In this document: piece by piece, positions 10,961 through 23,273 of the stretch
Layout of the letters: each line of letters opens with the position of its first letter
How positions within the stretch are numbered: position 1 is the stretch's first letter
Assembly: GCF_026210795.1 (NCBI RefSeq)
Contig: NC_089442.1
Span: 1,488,001-1,552,000 of the forward strand
DNA: 64,000 nucleotides
From: Rhizophagus irregularis
Taxonomy: Eukaryota > Glomeromycota > Glomeromycetes > Glomerales > Glomeraceae
Direction of reading: 5' to 3'
Position numbers and translations under genes: made by a program
Notes under the pieces: generated by a model
What the model saw: the letters and a program-made list of their open reading frames with translations, nothing else
Told to the model about the DNA's origin: nothing
The model's database searches: none

Positions 10961-11678
10961 TTTTTTATCAGATTATTTCAAGGAGTTAAAAAAATAAAAT
11001 TTTCCGTTGGTGTTATGGAAAAATATTCTAGAATTCTCATATGATAGAATTTAAGAATTTACCTTAGTACTACAGAAAAGTTCTTTTTTGTATTTGGAAG
11101 TATTTTATGTTGCACGAAAATCATACTATAAGTGGTTAGTCGTTTACAACAGGATAGCCAGCAATCGCGTGTCATTTGATCAATTAAATACTTTTTAAAT
11201 GGATGATATGTTCTAATTTTCAAGATAAATAAAAGTCAATAGAGGATTTTTTTAAGTTAAAATTTTAATTACATTTATTTACTTAATTTACTTAACTATA
11301 GTTTCTTATACTATAAGATTCATAAAAGAACTAGCTGGAGCTTTTCATTGATAATATTAGCGAAGTGATTACGCAATTAATAAAGTCATTTTAAAAGAAA
11401 TAAATATTACCTAAATAATAAAGAAATACTGTCTATTTTATTTCCATTTGTCAATTCTAATTTGTATTTTCTAATTAATATGCAACAGAGAGTATAGTTG
11501 AGCCACTCAAGAGATCGGTTGAGTTTTTTTTTAATTTTTTTTTAAATGATTAAAACATAAATTTTCTTTTAATGAATTAATGACATCTGTAAAACATAAA
11601 TATAATCTTCTTGTATAGACTGTTATGTTATTCACATTAACCACATTAAAATTATAAACGCTTGGATGAAATTATACT
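10961..11678. other. Intergenic DNA upstream of kinase 1
   Basis: The first ~100 bp are homologous to the kinase 2 promoter. The rest is AT-rich with no supported gene. Nothing recognisable of the missing TLDc domain of the neighbouring BTB gene was found here. Confidence 0.45.
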
Positions 11679-12432
11679 TAGAGGTTGGAACCGACCAAAA
11701 AAACCTTAACCGATTAATAATCGATTAATCAGTTACCATAACCGAATAATAATCGGTTAATTAATCGGTTAATTAATCGGTTAATTTGTGATGAGGTTAA
11801 CCGATTAATTAATCGGTTAATATATAAATTTTGCATCCCTATATGAATAATATACATGTATTATTTCAAAAAGTTATATCAAATTTTAATGGGAAATGAG
11901 AACTGACTTTAATTCAAGGTTTAATTAAATGGGAAATTAACAATATTAATAATAGTGGAATTGAATTGCAAGTTTTTAGGAATGTTGTTGATATTTTTAT
12001 TCCGCCAATATTTTGCGTAATATATATCACATGACATTTAGCTGCGCCATAAATAACTTTAAATAAAAATAAATACTTATAAAAGCATTTAAATATGTTA
12101 CAAAAAAATATATAATAAATGACCAGATAGAGATTCATTTTCAATAGGCCTATAATCGATATATTTATAAAAAGTTTAAATGGGTTTATTTTTTTGACAA
12201 GTTTGTCAATACTGTATATTAAAAAAACTTCTTATCTGAATTTCGGGATAAAAAATCATCTAATTTGAGAAAATGATCTGCATAGTATTTTAACCGACTA
12301 AATTAATCGGTTAATTAATCGGTTAATTTAGTCGGTTAATTTAGTCGATTAACCGATTTTTTGATACTTCTAACCGATTAACCGCCTTAACCGATTAATT
12401 AATCGATTAACGTTAATCGGTTCCAACCTCTA
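11679..12432. mobile_element. MITE that truncates a BTB gene, 754 bp
   Basis: The ends are TAGAGGTTGGAACCGA and TCGGTTCCAACCTCTA, a near-perfect terminal inverted repeat. Both subterminal regions carry many copies of TTAATCGGTTAA-type motifs in both orientations. The TAG-G terminus resembles hAT elements in this window, but I see no clean 8-bp target duplication; only a shared TA would fit a Tc1/mariner-like insertion. It interrupts the BTB-TLDc gene whose 5' part lies at 12430-13482. Confidence 0.75.
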
Positions 12433-13482
12433 AATCCAATTGGTAATCATAAAAGTTAATATTGGTTTGATAATATTTGATTCGATCATTTTAATCATTC
12501 CTGTTCGTGGAGGTAGTGTGGTTTTTTTTGGTAAGGTACCTTTAAAATAAAACTCTTCAATTTCCTCATAAATACGATCAGGAATAATAGCTTTATAAGG
12601 ACGGACCTTATCAAAATAATCGTTAGAAGAAATTTCAACAAACCGAATAAGAGGGATAAAGTGATTTAATGTTTTCTTTAATGCTTCATAACTTTTCTTA
12701 TTCCACATGGTTCTATCGCTATTCCTAATCCCAAAACCAGGAGTTTGTCCGATGCCCCATTTAATTAAACAATCCCAAATATCGATTTCATCAATCTGCA
12801 AATCATTTCGCCTAAGCAAATTATATAGACTAACTTTATTTAATGAGAGGAAGTTTTTTGAAGTGAAAAAAGGTTGTGGATCTGCACAAATAGTTTCGAT
12901 GCAATAATTTTGCAGTTTCTTATAGCTCGCAAGTTTAAATACGGTACGAAGGACGAGAACAAAATTTTCCTGAATCCAAATTGCTTGTTTCTCAATTAAA
13001 TAATCTCGAACATGTTCAAATAATTCTTCCAGGAGTAATTCATCTGATGCAACTAAAAGTTCGAATACTATTAGGCGCGATTGACCTGTTATATCTACTT
13101 CACCTGTATATATATACCTTTAATTTTTGAGAAAGGAAGAAATTAAGGACATGATATACAATAAAAATTAAAATTAACGTTTATTTAATTGAAAAATTAT
13201 TTACTTGAGAATTATTTCGAAAACGATAGGATTAATATATGGTATTTTGAACTTCATCACATTATCATTAGTAATAAATCCGTCTTCTGAAACTATAAAA
13301 GTTGTCTGAAACTCCTTTTTTAAAAATGCACTTTTAAAATAAGGAGAACGTGATATAAGAATATATGAATGTGCACGAAATTCTCGATTTTTTCCAACTT
13401 GAATTATTACATTATGATCGTCTGAATTATTTATCATTAATGAAAGATCTTTTGAAAGGCCTGAATGAAATTTTGAAGCCAT
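12430..13482 (-). CDS. BTB-BACK protein truncated by MITE, 321 aa
   Basis: Exon 1 (complement 13205-13482) and exon 2 (complement 12430-13117) join in frame at the family's conserved intron before YIYTGE. The ATG gives MASKFHSGLSKDLS, matching the family start. The BTB core (DHNVIIQVG, FRAHSYILISRSPYFK) and the BACK-like helices (DELLLEELFEHV, IWDCLIKWGI, FIPLIRF) are intact, and the LPPR linker is reached. The TLDc domain is missing: translation runs into the transposon end, whose first bases supply a TAG stop after ITNWI. The product would be a BTB-BACK protein without its C-terminal half, so a dominant-negative form or a dead gene are both possible. Confidence 0.7.
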
Positions 13483-13499
13483 TTATTTTTTTCTTTACT

Positions 13500-14479
13500 A
13501 CGCTTCGATATATTTAATCAGTCTTGAGAAAAATGAAAAAAAGTTGCTAAAATTAGATAACAAGCATATCGGCTGATCAGAAAAGCCAATAATTTTATAT
13601 GCTAATGACAATAAGTTATTGAACCCATCAACTGAACTTAAATATTAATTGGCTTTATTTTTCCAATCAGCCCATATGGGTAACAAGGCTTTAGGCTTAC
13701 TTAAAAGCCCGCAACAAATAATGGTTAGATCGACATCCGACTTTCCTTTACTAAGTTAATAAATTAATAATATCCTGATATTGGACTATTCTAATTTAAG
13801 TAAAATTGATCATATAGATATTCAATGATCTCAAAATACCGCACGAAATTTATACGAAAAGTACAATGAATCTAACGCCAGAGATAAATTATTGTTGGTG
13901 TATATTATTTGATCGCCACAAAAATGTTTAAATATGTCTCAAAAAAAAAAAAAAATTAGTAATAATAAACTTCATAATTTATTTAATTTATAAGTTCAAA
14001 AACAATTTATAATCGTTTAATTAGCTATCAACAAATTATATCATAATCCGTAGAAAAATTTAATTGGAATTATTAAACCAATATTACAACAATATCTTTT
14101 ATGAATTCGTCACTTAATTATAGGTAAAGTTTATTCCTTTACGGACACTTCGACAAATAAGGTTAACTTACAGCGACTTTTTTCTTGATCTAGCTGATAC
14201 TTAATAATAGTAATGAAAAGTTGCGGAGCGAAAAAAAATTTATAATCTGTATTTGGTTAATAATTCTTAAAAAAATTTTAAATTTAAGATTAATATTAAG
14301 TCAATTATTATTTTCGTTTAGAATTTTATCGAAACTTTTCAAAATTACCATCAAAAAAAATTTTTTTAGTAATTAAAAATATATCGACATAATGAATATT
14401 TTATTTACAGTACTTGTATTGTACATTAATGTAATTGTTATGATAAACATTAGAAAAATATCGACTTACTTGTTTTAGC
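13500..14479. other. Intergenic DNA
   Basis: AT-rich. A weak inverted pair (AAGCCAATAATTT near 13584 and ATTAATTGGCTTT near 13642) is the only structure noted. No gene was recognised. Confidence 0.4.
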
Positions 14480-15298
14480 TTACTGCTTCAATACTCTAAA
14501 AGCTTCAACCTCCTTTATCGTATAAGTATCGTTACAACTTATATCATTTTCACAGGAACCATTATTATCAACATGTTAATTATTTTACATACTGAGATAT
14601 AACACAAATCCATATAAGCTACTGAACTCATTGTAATAAATGACTTGGCCAGAAATCAACCGACTTAATTCTATATTTTAATATTATTATCTTTCATATA
14701 CGATCATATACGAGGACCATGAGCCAGTCGAGCCACACATAGAAAGGTCAGGTTCTGGTTATTTGCTTAGAATAAATCCAAAAATCATGTAAATCGCTTC
14801 CATTTGTGAATAAAGCTGACCAGCATTACATAGTGCCGGCCCTGAAGGAATGCGTAGAGCTAATAAAATGTGTGCCTGACCTATATATATATAACTCGAG
14901 GTCCTCATATACGTGGAGGTAAAACGATCGTTTTTGGTAAGGTATTTTTCATATAAAATTTATAATATGATTGGGATAATATGCTTAAATGGTCGGAACT
15001 AATTTATCTGATTATTTTTGAAAAAAGAAAATTTAAGAATAATAAAATTATTTGTTATAAAAAAAAATCCATATTATCACATTACATTGCTTACTTGAGT
15101 ATAATTTCGAAGACATTAATTTTTGGTTTTTGAACTCAATCATATTGTCTTCATACGGTTGACAATGCATAATAAGATGAACGAGCTATAAGGTTATTTG
15201 AGTGTCTTCAACTTGAATAATCACAAATGATATGATCGTGAACAATCTGATATTAATGAAAAGTCTTTTAAAAGGTTCGATTAAAATTTGAAACCATT
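14480..15298 (-). pseudogene. BTB-TLDc pseudogene with internal MITE
   Basis: Reading the minus strand from an ATG at 15298, exon 1 is recognisable but frameshifted (the AAAGATCTTTC equivalent has an extra base and the BTB core is shortened). A donor-like GAGTAAGC lies near 15095. Most of exon 2 is deleted; what remains aligns with the segment before and through the LPPR linker (about 14915-15020). The C-terminus ends EVEAFRVLKQ followed by TAA at 14480-14482. A 193-bp transposon (14713-14905) interrupts the linker/TLDc boundary. Multiple lesions make it non-functional. Confidence 0.8.
14713..14905. mobile_element. MITE inside BTB-TLDc pseudogene, 193 bp
   Basis: It starts AGGACC and ends GGTCCT, flanked by CATATACG at 14705-14712 and 14906-14913, a perfect 8-bp target duplication. 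An internal inverted pair GGTCAGG/CCTGACC extends the symmetry. The AGGACC terminus matches the larger element in the kinase 1 promoter (10372-10950), suggesting one family with different internal lengths. Confidence 0.75.
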
Positions 15299-16601
15299 AT
15301 CAAAAAAATATTGGTTGAAATTTTAGGTAACAATAGACAACAGTCTACCTTTATCGGATATTTGATAAACGCCTAAAATTTATTAGGTGCATTTTGCGAA
15401 CCAATAAACAAAGATCATATAATGTAATAAACCTTAATTTAGCCTTAATTCTGACTAAAATTACAAATATAATTATTTTTAACAAAAAGCCTTCTATTCC
15501 TGACCTTCTTAAAGGAAAGGCTAATTAATTAGGCTGGCATTTTATTATGCAAAAAATTATTAATACTTGATTATAATGAATCGTAATTTATTTACTGTTA
15601 GAATGTCCATTTATTGAATTCCTGATTTTACCGCCTTCCAGGAAAGTTACACAGTAGAAGTCCTGGACACTCGCAGTATAATAGTAACGAGTATTTAGTC
15701 TATACATTCTATACTGGATGATTATCCGTGGACTAAATAAAAAGCAAAATTTTATTTTTCAATTGAATAGATAATTTCGTCCCATTCTAGCTGATGCCAT
15801 CATAAAAACATTTAGAAGTTGATATTAAATCGTATGATAACATTTTAACATAAGTCGTTTAGTAAAATTCCTTTAAAATTTATTATATGGGATACGAATT
15901 TCTTTTATTAAAATTTAAAAGGTGTAAAGGTGTAAAATAATATATATGTCTCAGATATTTTATTATTAGAAGGGTATGAAAATTAAAGGATGTAAAATTT
16001 CTCTGACATTCATTATTAGATATCTATTAGAAAAGCTACAGTTTTAACTTTGAAAATTTTCATACTGTATCATTTGCAATAAATATTGTTTAAAGGTAGA
16101 GGTATCATATTAATTATTTTTTTTTTTATCATAATTTTGATAATAAATGTTGAATATTTACTGTAAATTATTCTATTTAACCTGATGTAAATCAGTAAAT
16201 GTGAATAAGAATAATTTTAAATTTAATGATTTATCTTTATTTGTCATTTTCATAGGTTTTAAATAAAACTATGAACTTTTCGATAATAAAACTATATTTC
16301 TTTTGCAATATCTAGTTGAATCGTGTAGAAATAAGTGTAACTTACAAGAGCTAATTTTGGCAAAAAAAAAAAATGTTATGAAAGAGAGTAAAAATCTGTT
16401 TAAATTTCAACTTATTTTCAATCATTCTTTCCAATTCTAAAGAAAGAATGATGAAAGTTACGCGATAGGCTCATAAAATCTTTAATTATCATAATTAAAA
16501 AGTAAAAGGCATGCTCACAAATATAAAATAAAACCAAAGGAGAATTGAGGAAATTATGTGACCTGATGAAAATATACGAAAATTGTAAACGGTCCCAATT
16601 A
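15299..16601. other. Intergenic DNA
   Basis: No gene. A ~31-bp segment at 16331-16361 is almost identical to part of the TLDc coding exon at about 18263-18293 (shared AATAAGTGTAACTTACAAGA). It is either a tiny relic or a local micro-duplication. Confidence 0.4.
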
Positions 16602-16609
16602 TACATGTA

Positions 16610-16859
16610 GCCGAATCCGAAAAGTTCCGAAATCTGAAACGAAACTCTGGCCGAATCTATTTTATAATTCTGGGCAAATTTTTAGTGCTGGACCAGAAAA
16701 AGTTTAGCCACCGGGAAAGGACATTTATAATGCGGGCTAAAACGCATAATGCTGGCCAGAAAATTTCGGCCCAACTTTCGACTTTCGACTGGAGTTTCGT
16801 TTTGAATGATTGTCCGAAGACCGAATCCTGAAATTATTCCGAAATTGCCAAGTTTCGGC
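16610..16859. mobile_element. MITE, 250 bp
   Basis: The terminal repeats are GCCGAATCCGAA and the inverted TTTCGGC end, with further CCGAAA/TTTCGG symmetry. The flanks are TACATGTA (16602-16609) and AACATGTA (16860-16867), an 8-bp target duplication with one mismatch. The interior contains GGCCAGAA and AATTCTGGGC motifs shared with the dispersed palindromic repeat. Minus-strand frames here are repeat-derived. Confidence 0.6.
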
Positions 16860-16896
16860 AACATGTATAGTCCCAATGCTGATTACTAATTGCTTA

Positions 16897-16924
16897 AATG
16901 AATGAATGAATGAATGAATGAATG
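16897..16924. repeat. (AATG)7 microsatellite
   Basis: Seven uninterrupted AATG units follow the MITE directly. It is a simple tandem repeat with no coding role. Confidence 0.9.
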
Positions 16925-17048
16925 AATACTGAACTATTTCGACAGTTTGACAGATACGAATCATTTTATTTTGTCTAGACCAAAAATACTTATTTCGTGG
17001 ATGATCCAATTTTTTGATGTTTGACAAAAAGGCCGATGACTAATTTGT

Positions 17049-17107
17049 AACCACATGATTACGGCTGAATTTGTACTACTTCCATTAACATAAATATATA
17101 AATATGA
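17049..17107 (+). promoter_or_regulatory. Conserved BTB-TLDc promoter block
   Basis: CACATGATTACGGCTGAATT, then TTGTACTACT, then TATATAAATATG lie 55-110 bp upstream of the ATG at 17162. The same order (CAC[A/G]TGA, GGCTA, TTGTACTA, TATAAATATGG) occurs upstream of the BTB-TLDc genes at 34286 and 39332 and, partly, upstream of the relic at 36963. The E-box-like CACRTG and the TATA box are the clearest parts. Confidence 0.6.
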
Positions 17108-17161
17108 TTTACATTTAAAAATTTTATCCTCTTTTTGGTTCAAACCTTATTTTATTATAAA

Positions 17162-18671
17162 ATGACTTCAATATTTCATTCCCGCCTTTCAAAAGATTTT
17201 TCTTCATTATTAAATGATGCAGATGATTTTGACGTTATTATTCAAGTTGGCGAAAATGATAATATAAATGAATTTAGAGCGCATTCGGTAATTTTACGTG
17301 CTCGATCTGCATATTTTAAAAGTGCACTTTCGACTGAGTGGGTAACAAAAAAAGATGGTATGCTCCATTATAATAAACCAAATATTACTCCAATAGTTTT
17401 TGATATAATTTTAAAGTAAGTTTTACTTTTTTAATTCTATATTCTATCAATTAGTTTATTATAATTATTCACTTTCTTTAAGATATATTTACACAGGTGA
17501 ACTTGACTTGGAAAATCATCTAGACAAGGACATATTTGAACTTCTAATTACTTCTGATGAATTACTCCTTGAAGAACTATTTGAACCTGTTCAAGAATAT
17601 TTAATTAAAAATCATACAACTTGGATTCAGGAAAATTTTGATCACATTTTTCATACTGTTTTTGAACTTTTAGTCTGCGAAATATTACAAGATTTTTGCC
17701 TTAATATTATTTGTGCAAAACCACAACTATTATTTAATTCAAAAAACTTCCTATCGTTAGATGAAGATATTCTTCATTATTTACTTGAACGTAATGATTT
17801 ACAGATTAATGAAATTGATGTTTGGGATTGTTTAATTAAATGGGGAATTGAACAAACTCCTAGTTTGGGAAGTATGAATAATGATAGAACAAAATGGAAT
17901 AATGAGGATTATAATGCATTAAAGAAAACTTTGGAACAATTTATTCCTCTTATTCGATTTGTGGATTTTTCATCTACTGAATATTTTAATAAAATTCAAC
18001 CATATAAAGCTATTATTCCTAACGATATTTATGAAGAAATTGAAGAATTTTATATTAAAGGTACCTTACCAAAAACAATCACTTTACCTCCACGAGATCG
18101 CATTGAATCGAATATTATTAAACCACACCTTATTTCTATAATTATTAATTGGATCGATAAAAAAGATGAAGATTTTATCCGTGATAATAATGATTCATTA
18201 TATAAGTTTGAACTTATTTATCAAGGTAGCCGAGATGGAATCAGTAATGAGTCATTTAAAAATAAGTGTAACTTACAAGAACCAATTTTAGTTTTAATCA
18301 AATGTCAAGATTCACAAAAAATAATTGGTGGTTATACTCCAGTTGGATTTTATCATTTTGTGGAAGACGTAGAGGACATCGATGATATTGATTATTATGA
18401 TCGTTTTATTTTTTCAACTGATAGTTTTATATTTCATTTTGAAGAAGATGAAGATATGAAATTAAGTCGGGTAAGTGAAAATTTTTTTAAATATGCTGTT
18501 TATAATAATTTTTATGACGAAACAAATTATTATGGGTTTAATTTCGGAGCTGATTTAATTATGTGTGGTAATGAATTACTTCTTGCTGATGGTGATTTTT
18601 GTGTATATAACATAAGTTCTGGTATTTTTATAATCGAAGATATTGAAGCTTTTAAAGTAGTAAAACGATGA
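17162..18671 (+). CDS. BTB-BACK-TLDc protein, 480 aa
   Basis: The two exons are 17162-17415 and 17483-18671, joined at AA|GTAAGT..TTTAAG|A, so the intron falls just before YIYTGELDL. The ATG at 17162 opens MTSIFHSRLSKDFS, the family start; nothing upstream in frame has an ATG. BTB spans about residues 20-95 (DDFDVIIQVG, FRAHSVILRARSAYFK) and BACK-like helices about 100-235 (TSDELLLEELFEPV, VWDCLIKWGIEQTP). An LPPR linker lies near 285 and TLDc from about 295 to the end (FELIYQGSRDG, GGYTPVGF, FSTDSFIFHF, EDIEAFKVVKR). By family knowledge, BTB-BACK proteins often bind CUL3, and TLDc domains are tied to oxidative-stress and V-ATPase biology. Probably cytosolic; no signal or membrane segment. 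Confidence 0.9.
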
Positions 18672-20069
18672 AACAAAGATTTTTGTTAATAACAATATTT
18701 TAACGAAATAAACAAATTAAATTTAATAATTTATTATAAAAAATAGTAATCTACACTAGTGTTGAAGATTTAATTTTTTTAAAACTGATTAAATGACAAT
18801 TTCTTCCACTGTTTAATTAGATTAGTTGAAATTGACTTATTATTCATGTTATAATTATTAATAAAATTGCGAATAAAATAATTTCAAGATCAATGTGCGT
18901 GTTATAATTTATAATAATATTTAACTATAACCTTGTCCTTGACAAATTTTTGCATTTTATTAAACAAATATAACATTTTAACTGCTAATAAGTTTCGGAG
19001 CCTCATCTTTTTTTTTTTGAAATAATTTATCAAATCTCACACATTTAAAATCGATTCGGTAATTTTTTTTCAAAAAAAACTCTTGCATTTTCATTACATA
19101 ATCCAGCTGGATTGTCGTAAATTTTGAGGAATTTCAGGGTTAATCTGCAATGTGTGAAAGAACAATAAAAAAATAAATAAATAAAAAATAAAAAAATCAC
19201 AGCTCACAAATTCAAAAGATATAAATAAGACATTTTCTTTTTTTCCAGAAAAATATTATATGCAATTTGTCTTTCAGTCGTTTTTTTTGAATTAAAAATA
19301 AAATTTGTTATGAAGGCAAAGCGAAAATTCATTGTTACAAATAATTCATAATTAATTTTTATAACCTCAAATATTTTATTAGTTATAAAAAAATCCCATA
19401 TTCTTGATGTTTACAATTGAATATTGTTAACATATAAAGATTTTAACGTGACGAATGGACGAACGAGATAAGGAAAAAGAAACAAAAAAAAATAAAAATA
19501 AAGAAAAATAAATATCTTTCTATTGTTTGTAATATAAAATATAAAATAATTTATTTTTTCCAAAGTTGTAATATTATTATATGAAAAAAAGAAAACACTT
19601 GGGCAATTAAAAAATTTCTATTTTTTATATAGAAAACGGAAGTCTTTTATTAACAATACAATACCCTTAAGAATTAAGTATTTAAGCATTCAAATTACGA
19701 TGTAAGGTATCTAAAAAATAAAAAGTATAAAACCAATATTAATTTTTGGGCAATTAGGAAACATGTAGCGTATAGAGACCCTTGTGTGTAGCGTATGGCG
19801 ATCTTTTGCTATGTACGTATGGTTGCACTGAGTGTACTGCACATACATACATGGCAAATAAATAATAATAATATTAATTAAATCAAAACGTACGTACGTA
19901 TGAATGAAATAAGAGACCAAACGCACGTAAATACAAATGATAAGGCGCAGCCGCAGTAACTGTCTACACTAGTACTAGCCCAGCCGCACCGGCAATTTTT
20001 GCACAGTCACGTGATCTATTTTTAATTCATCACATCGTCACGCCCGAGCCTTGTTTCACTGTTTATAAT
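18672..20069. other. Intergenic DNA
   Basis: AT-rich with poly-T and poly-A tracts. No supported gene. CGTACGTACGTA-type sequence occurs near 19890. Confidence 0.45.
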
Positions 20070-20333
20070 TATCTGAGGGACTTAGTTTTTTTCGAGTGAG
20101 TAAAAACTTATTCGTCACGCCCTTATTCGTCACTTTGTTTTCACGTGTTAGTGCATAACGCCGTAATGCGGCCCTGTTTGCAAAATTTGCCGGTTCACAT
20201 ATGCTGCGCCACTGGATACATTTATATATACATAGCATTACTTTTTTGTGTGCCAGGTTATGCCGATCACGGTGACAGATAACGGGTGACAAATAAATTT
20301 TTGGCACGAAAAAAATTCTAAGTCCCTCAGATA
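20070..20333. mobile_element. Putative MITE, 264 bp
   Basis: Inverted ends TATCTGAGGGACTTAG and CTAAGTCCCTCAGATA, followed inward by TTTTTTTCG/CGAAAAAAA, define a hairpin-forming element. I see no convincing target duplication, so the exact limits may be wider. It contains several TTCGTCAC and CACGTG-like motifs. A divergent related copy lies at 31895-32035 (shared GCATTACGGC-TTATGCAC and GTCCCTCAG). Confidence 0.55.
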
Positions 20334-21574
20334 CTTAGTGTTTTTGAACTCGTGGCTGCACGTGATCAGGTGACGCGTAAACATAACTCCTTCCTATTAT
20401 AGAAGTGATCGACACTAACCTGGCACACAAAAAATAAATGCATATACATATAACAATTACGTATGGTTAGTGTACATACGTACAAAAAATATGTTTGTCA
20501 TGTCGTACAATCACAAAATCAACGTATAGTGCACATCACTATACACTACATACATAGGTGTCTATACATAACATCTTTTCTATATAATCTTAATTTTTGG
20601 AGTCTATAAATTAATATACCCTGGTAAACATTATACATACATAAATATATTCATAAAACAATCTTAAAATCCTTCAAATATTCAAAATATATAGAATAAA
20701 AAATTATATTGTACACCTTACCTTCAAAAAATTTGCTCTGTGTAACTTGTTATTTAATTAGTCGACTGAAATTTGTTTATTTCACGTTTTCATAAAACAG
20801 TTAACATTCGGAAAGTTTCAAAAACTTTATATAAGAATTTTCATAATTTGTTTTATAATAAATATTTATGTTGAAATATTGCATTGTACAAACTTCGGAA
20901 TGAAATCATTATACACAAGCCACTTAATCGTACAAAATTATTTTTTGACTTTATTTATTTAGACAATAATTACTTTTCATCCATAGTTATTTTGTTTCCA
21001 TCATTATCTTCTATGGTGAAATGTTTAATAATTACGCCAATACTTAAAAAAAGTACTTCCGCTAATAGTTGAACATAAAACATCCCAACTAAATAAGAAA
21101 TAATCAAGCCGATACATAAGAAGTTTCTCTGATAATAACATCGACTACACGACTAAACAGTATCAGCACGTAGATTTCGGAATCGATTATTTCCAAGGTA
21201 TAAAATTTATTATGAAATGCGATATTGGAGAACATAAAGAAAACATTAATTTACATGAAATATTTGAAACAAGAGTTTAGATAATTCAAATTAATGAAAA
21301 TGATAGATTATTACAGTTTACTATTGACCGAAAGTTAAGTTGAACCACGAAAACTTTCATGAATTTATTCATCATGATATTAAAATATTTATAAATGTTA
21401 ACTCAATTATGTCTCTTATTCAATTCATATACATCATTCCTTACTAATCATACATACCAAAACACGAGTTATACTTTTATTGAAAGTAGAAGTAATGATA
21501 TTTTAATTTAATTAAAATTTAGGAAATATTTGATGAAAACTATCATGTTTACTAAACAAACAAAATCTGACATT
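20334..21574. other. Intergenic DNA
   Basis: No gene recognised. TACATACGTAC-like short repeats occur at 20460-20600. AT-rich throughout. Confidence 0.4.
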
Positions 21575-21680
21575 AATTTGTAATTCGGCCAGAATTAAGG
21601 AAGATGTTAACACTGGCTGAATATCTAATTCCGGCCCGAATTAAGTTTAACCGGTTAATTTTCGGACCGGTGATGTTGAT
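21575..21680. repeat. GGCCAGAATTA-type palindromic repeat
   Basis: TAATTCGGCCAGAATTAAGG and TAATTCCGGCCCGAATTAAG lie about 50 bp apart, followed by AACCGGTTAATT and CGGACCGG. This is one of several copies of a short palindrome-rich repeat in the window. Confidence 0.5.
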
Positions 21681-21770
21681 CTTTGGTTTCACAAATAATG
21701 CAGTGTAGCCAAATAATTATAAAATCCATTATTTTCATTGACAAAAAAACTCATAATTCTTTCTTTAAAA

Positions 21771-23273
21771 ATGACCTCAATATTCCATTCCGGTCTCTCA
21801 AAAGATCTTTCATCAATATTATATGATGCTGATGATTTTAACGTTATTATTCAAGTTGGTGAAAACCAAAATACAAAAGAATTTCGTGCTCATTCAGTAA
21901 TTTTACGTGCTCGTTCCCCTTATTTTAAAAGTGCCTTCTCTTCCGGTTGGATTTCAAAGAAAAATAACATGATTACATTTAATAAACCAAATATTGCTCC
22001 AACTGTTTTTGAAGTGGTTTTAAAGTAAGCAAGAATTATTAAATTAAAGTATTTAAATTTTAAATTTAAAATTTCTTTTCAAAAAAAAAACTTATTTTAT
22101 TATTTATTAAGATATATTTATACTGGCGAACTTGATTTGACTAAACAATCGGGTGAAGATATTCTCGGTTTATTAGTTTCATCTGATGAATTACTTATCG
22201 ATGAACTATTTAACCATGTTCAAGATTATTTAATCGAAAAACAAACTAGTTTGGTTCAAAAAAATTTTGTTCTTGTTCTCCACACTGTGTTTCAACTCAC
22301 TAGTTGCAAGAAATTACAAGATTATTGTCTTGAATCTATCTGTGAAGATCCGAAACCATTCATCTCTTCAAAAATGTTTCCTTCGTTAGATAAGGATATC
22401 CTTTTTGGTTTACTTAAACGAGATGATTTACAGATTGAAGAAGTTGTCGCTTGGGATTATTTAATTAAATGGGGTATTGAACAAACACCTGGTTTAGGAA
22501 GTAAGAATAGTGATAGAACCAAATGGAATAAAGAAAATTATAAAGCATTAAAGAAAACTTTGAACCAATTTATTCCTCTAATTCGGTTTGTGGAAATTTC
22601 TTCTGATGATTTTTTTGATAAAGTTCGTCCTTATAAAACTATTATTCCCCATCATATTTATGAAGAATTAGAAGAATTCTATTATAAAAAAGCTTTACCA
22701 AAAACCACGACCTTGCCACCTCGTACAGGAAAATCAGGATCATTAACATCAACGATTATTAAACCGAAGCTTGCAAATATTATTTCTAATTGGTTTGATA
22801 GAAATAGCTCACCTTTTGCAGATAACAGTAAACATAAGTTTAATCTTATTTACTTGATGAGTCGTGATGGACTTAACAACGTGGCATTTTATAATAAATG
22901 TAATGGACAAGGACCATTTGTAGTATTAATAAGAGTTCAATCAAAGAAAATTTATGGTGGTTATAATCCAATTGGATATGCGGGAGGTTATGGTAAATTG
23001 AGTCAATGGTTAACATCAACAGAAAGTTTTGTCTTTTCTTTTGAAAATGATCAAGATATACATAATATGAAAATTGGTAGGGTAACTAATTCATCCTGTT
23101 CTGTTTATGAAGCTTACAATTATAGTAATTTCTTTAATTTTGGAAATATTTTATTTATTAAAGGACAAAATCTTCATGTTGGGTTTGATAACAACTATTA
23201 TGAGAATATTTTTGGTGAAAGAAAAACACTTATTATTGAAGAGATTGAAGTATTCAGTGTAGTTAAAAAATAA
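21771..23273 (+). CDS. BTB-BACK-TLDc protein, 471 aa
   Basis: Exons 21771-22024 and 22112-23273 join in frame at the conserved intron before YIYTGELDLT. The start MTSIFHSGLSKDLS is preceded by AAAA-ATG; the frame upstream lacks an ATG. BTB covers about residues 20-95 (DDFNVIIQVGE, FRAHSVILRARSPYFK). BACK-like helices follow (SSDELLIDELFNHV, AWDYLIKWGIEQTP, FIPLIRFVEIS), then the LPPRTG linker, then TLDc (FNLIYLMSRDG, GGYNPIGYAGG, FVFSFENDQD, IEEIEVFSVVKK). It is the more divergent plus-strand neighbour of the gene at 17162, 3.1 kb downstream in tandem. It lacks the CACRTG/GGCTA promoter block seen upstream of three other copies. Confidence 0.9.

Noticed and set aside
16331-16361. 31-bp match to a TLDc exon
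   Set aside because: Too short to call a gene relic with confidence; noted in the intergenic entry only.
16682-17143. Three minus-strand frames upstream of the BTB-TLDc gene
   Set aside because: They fall in a MITE, an AATG microsatellite and the promoter block.
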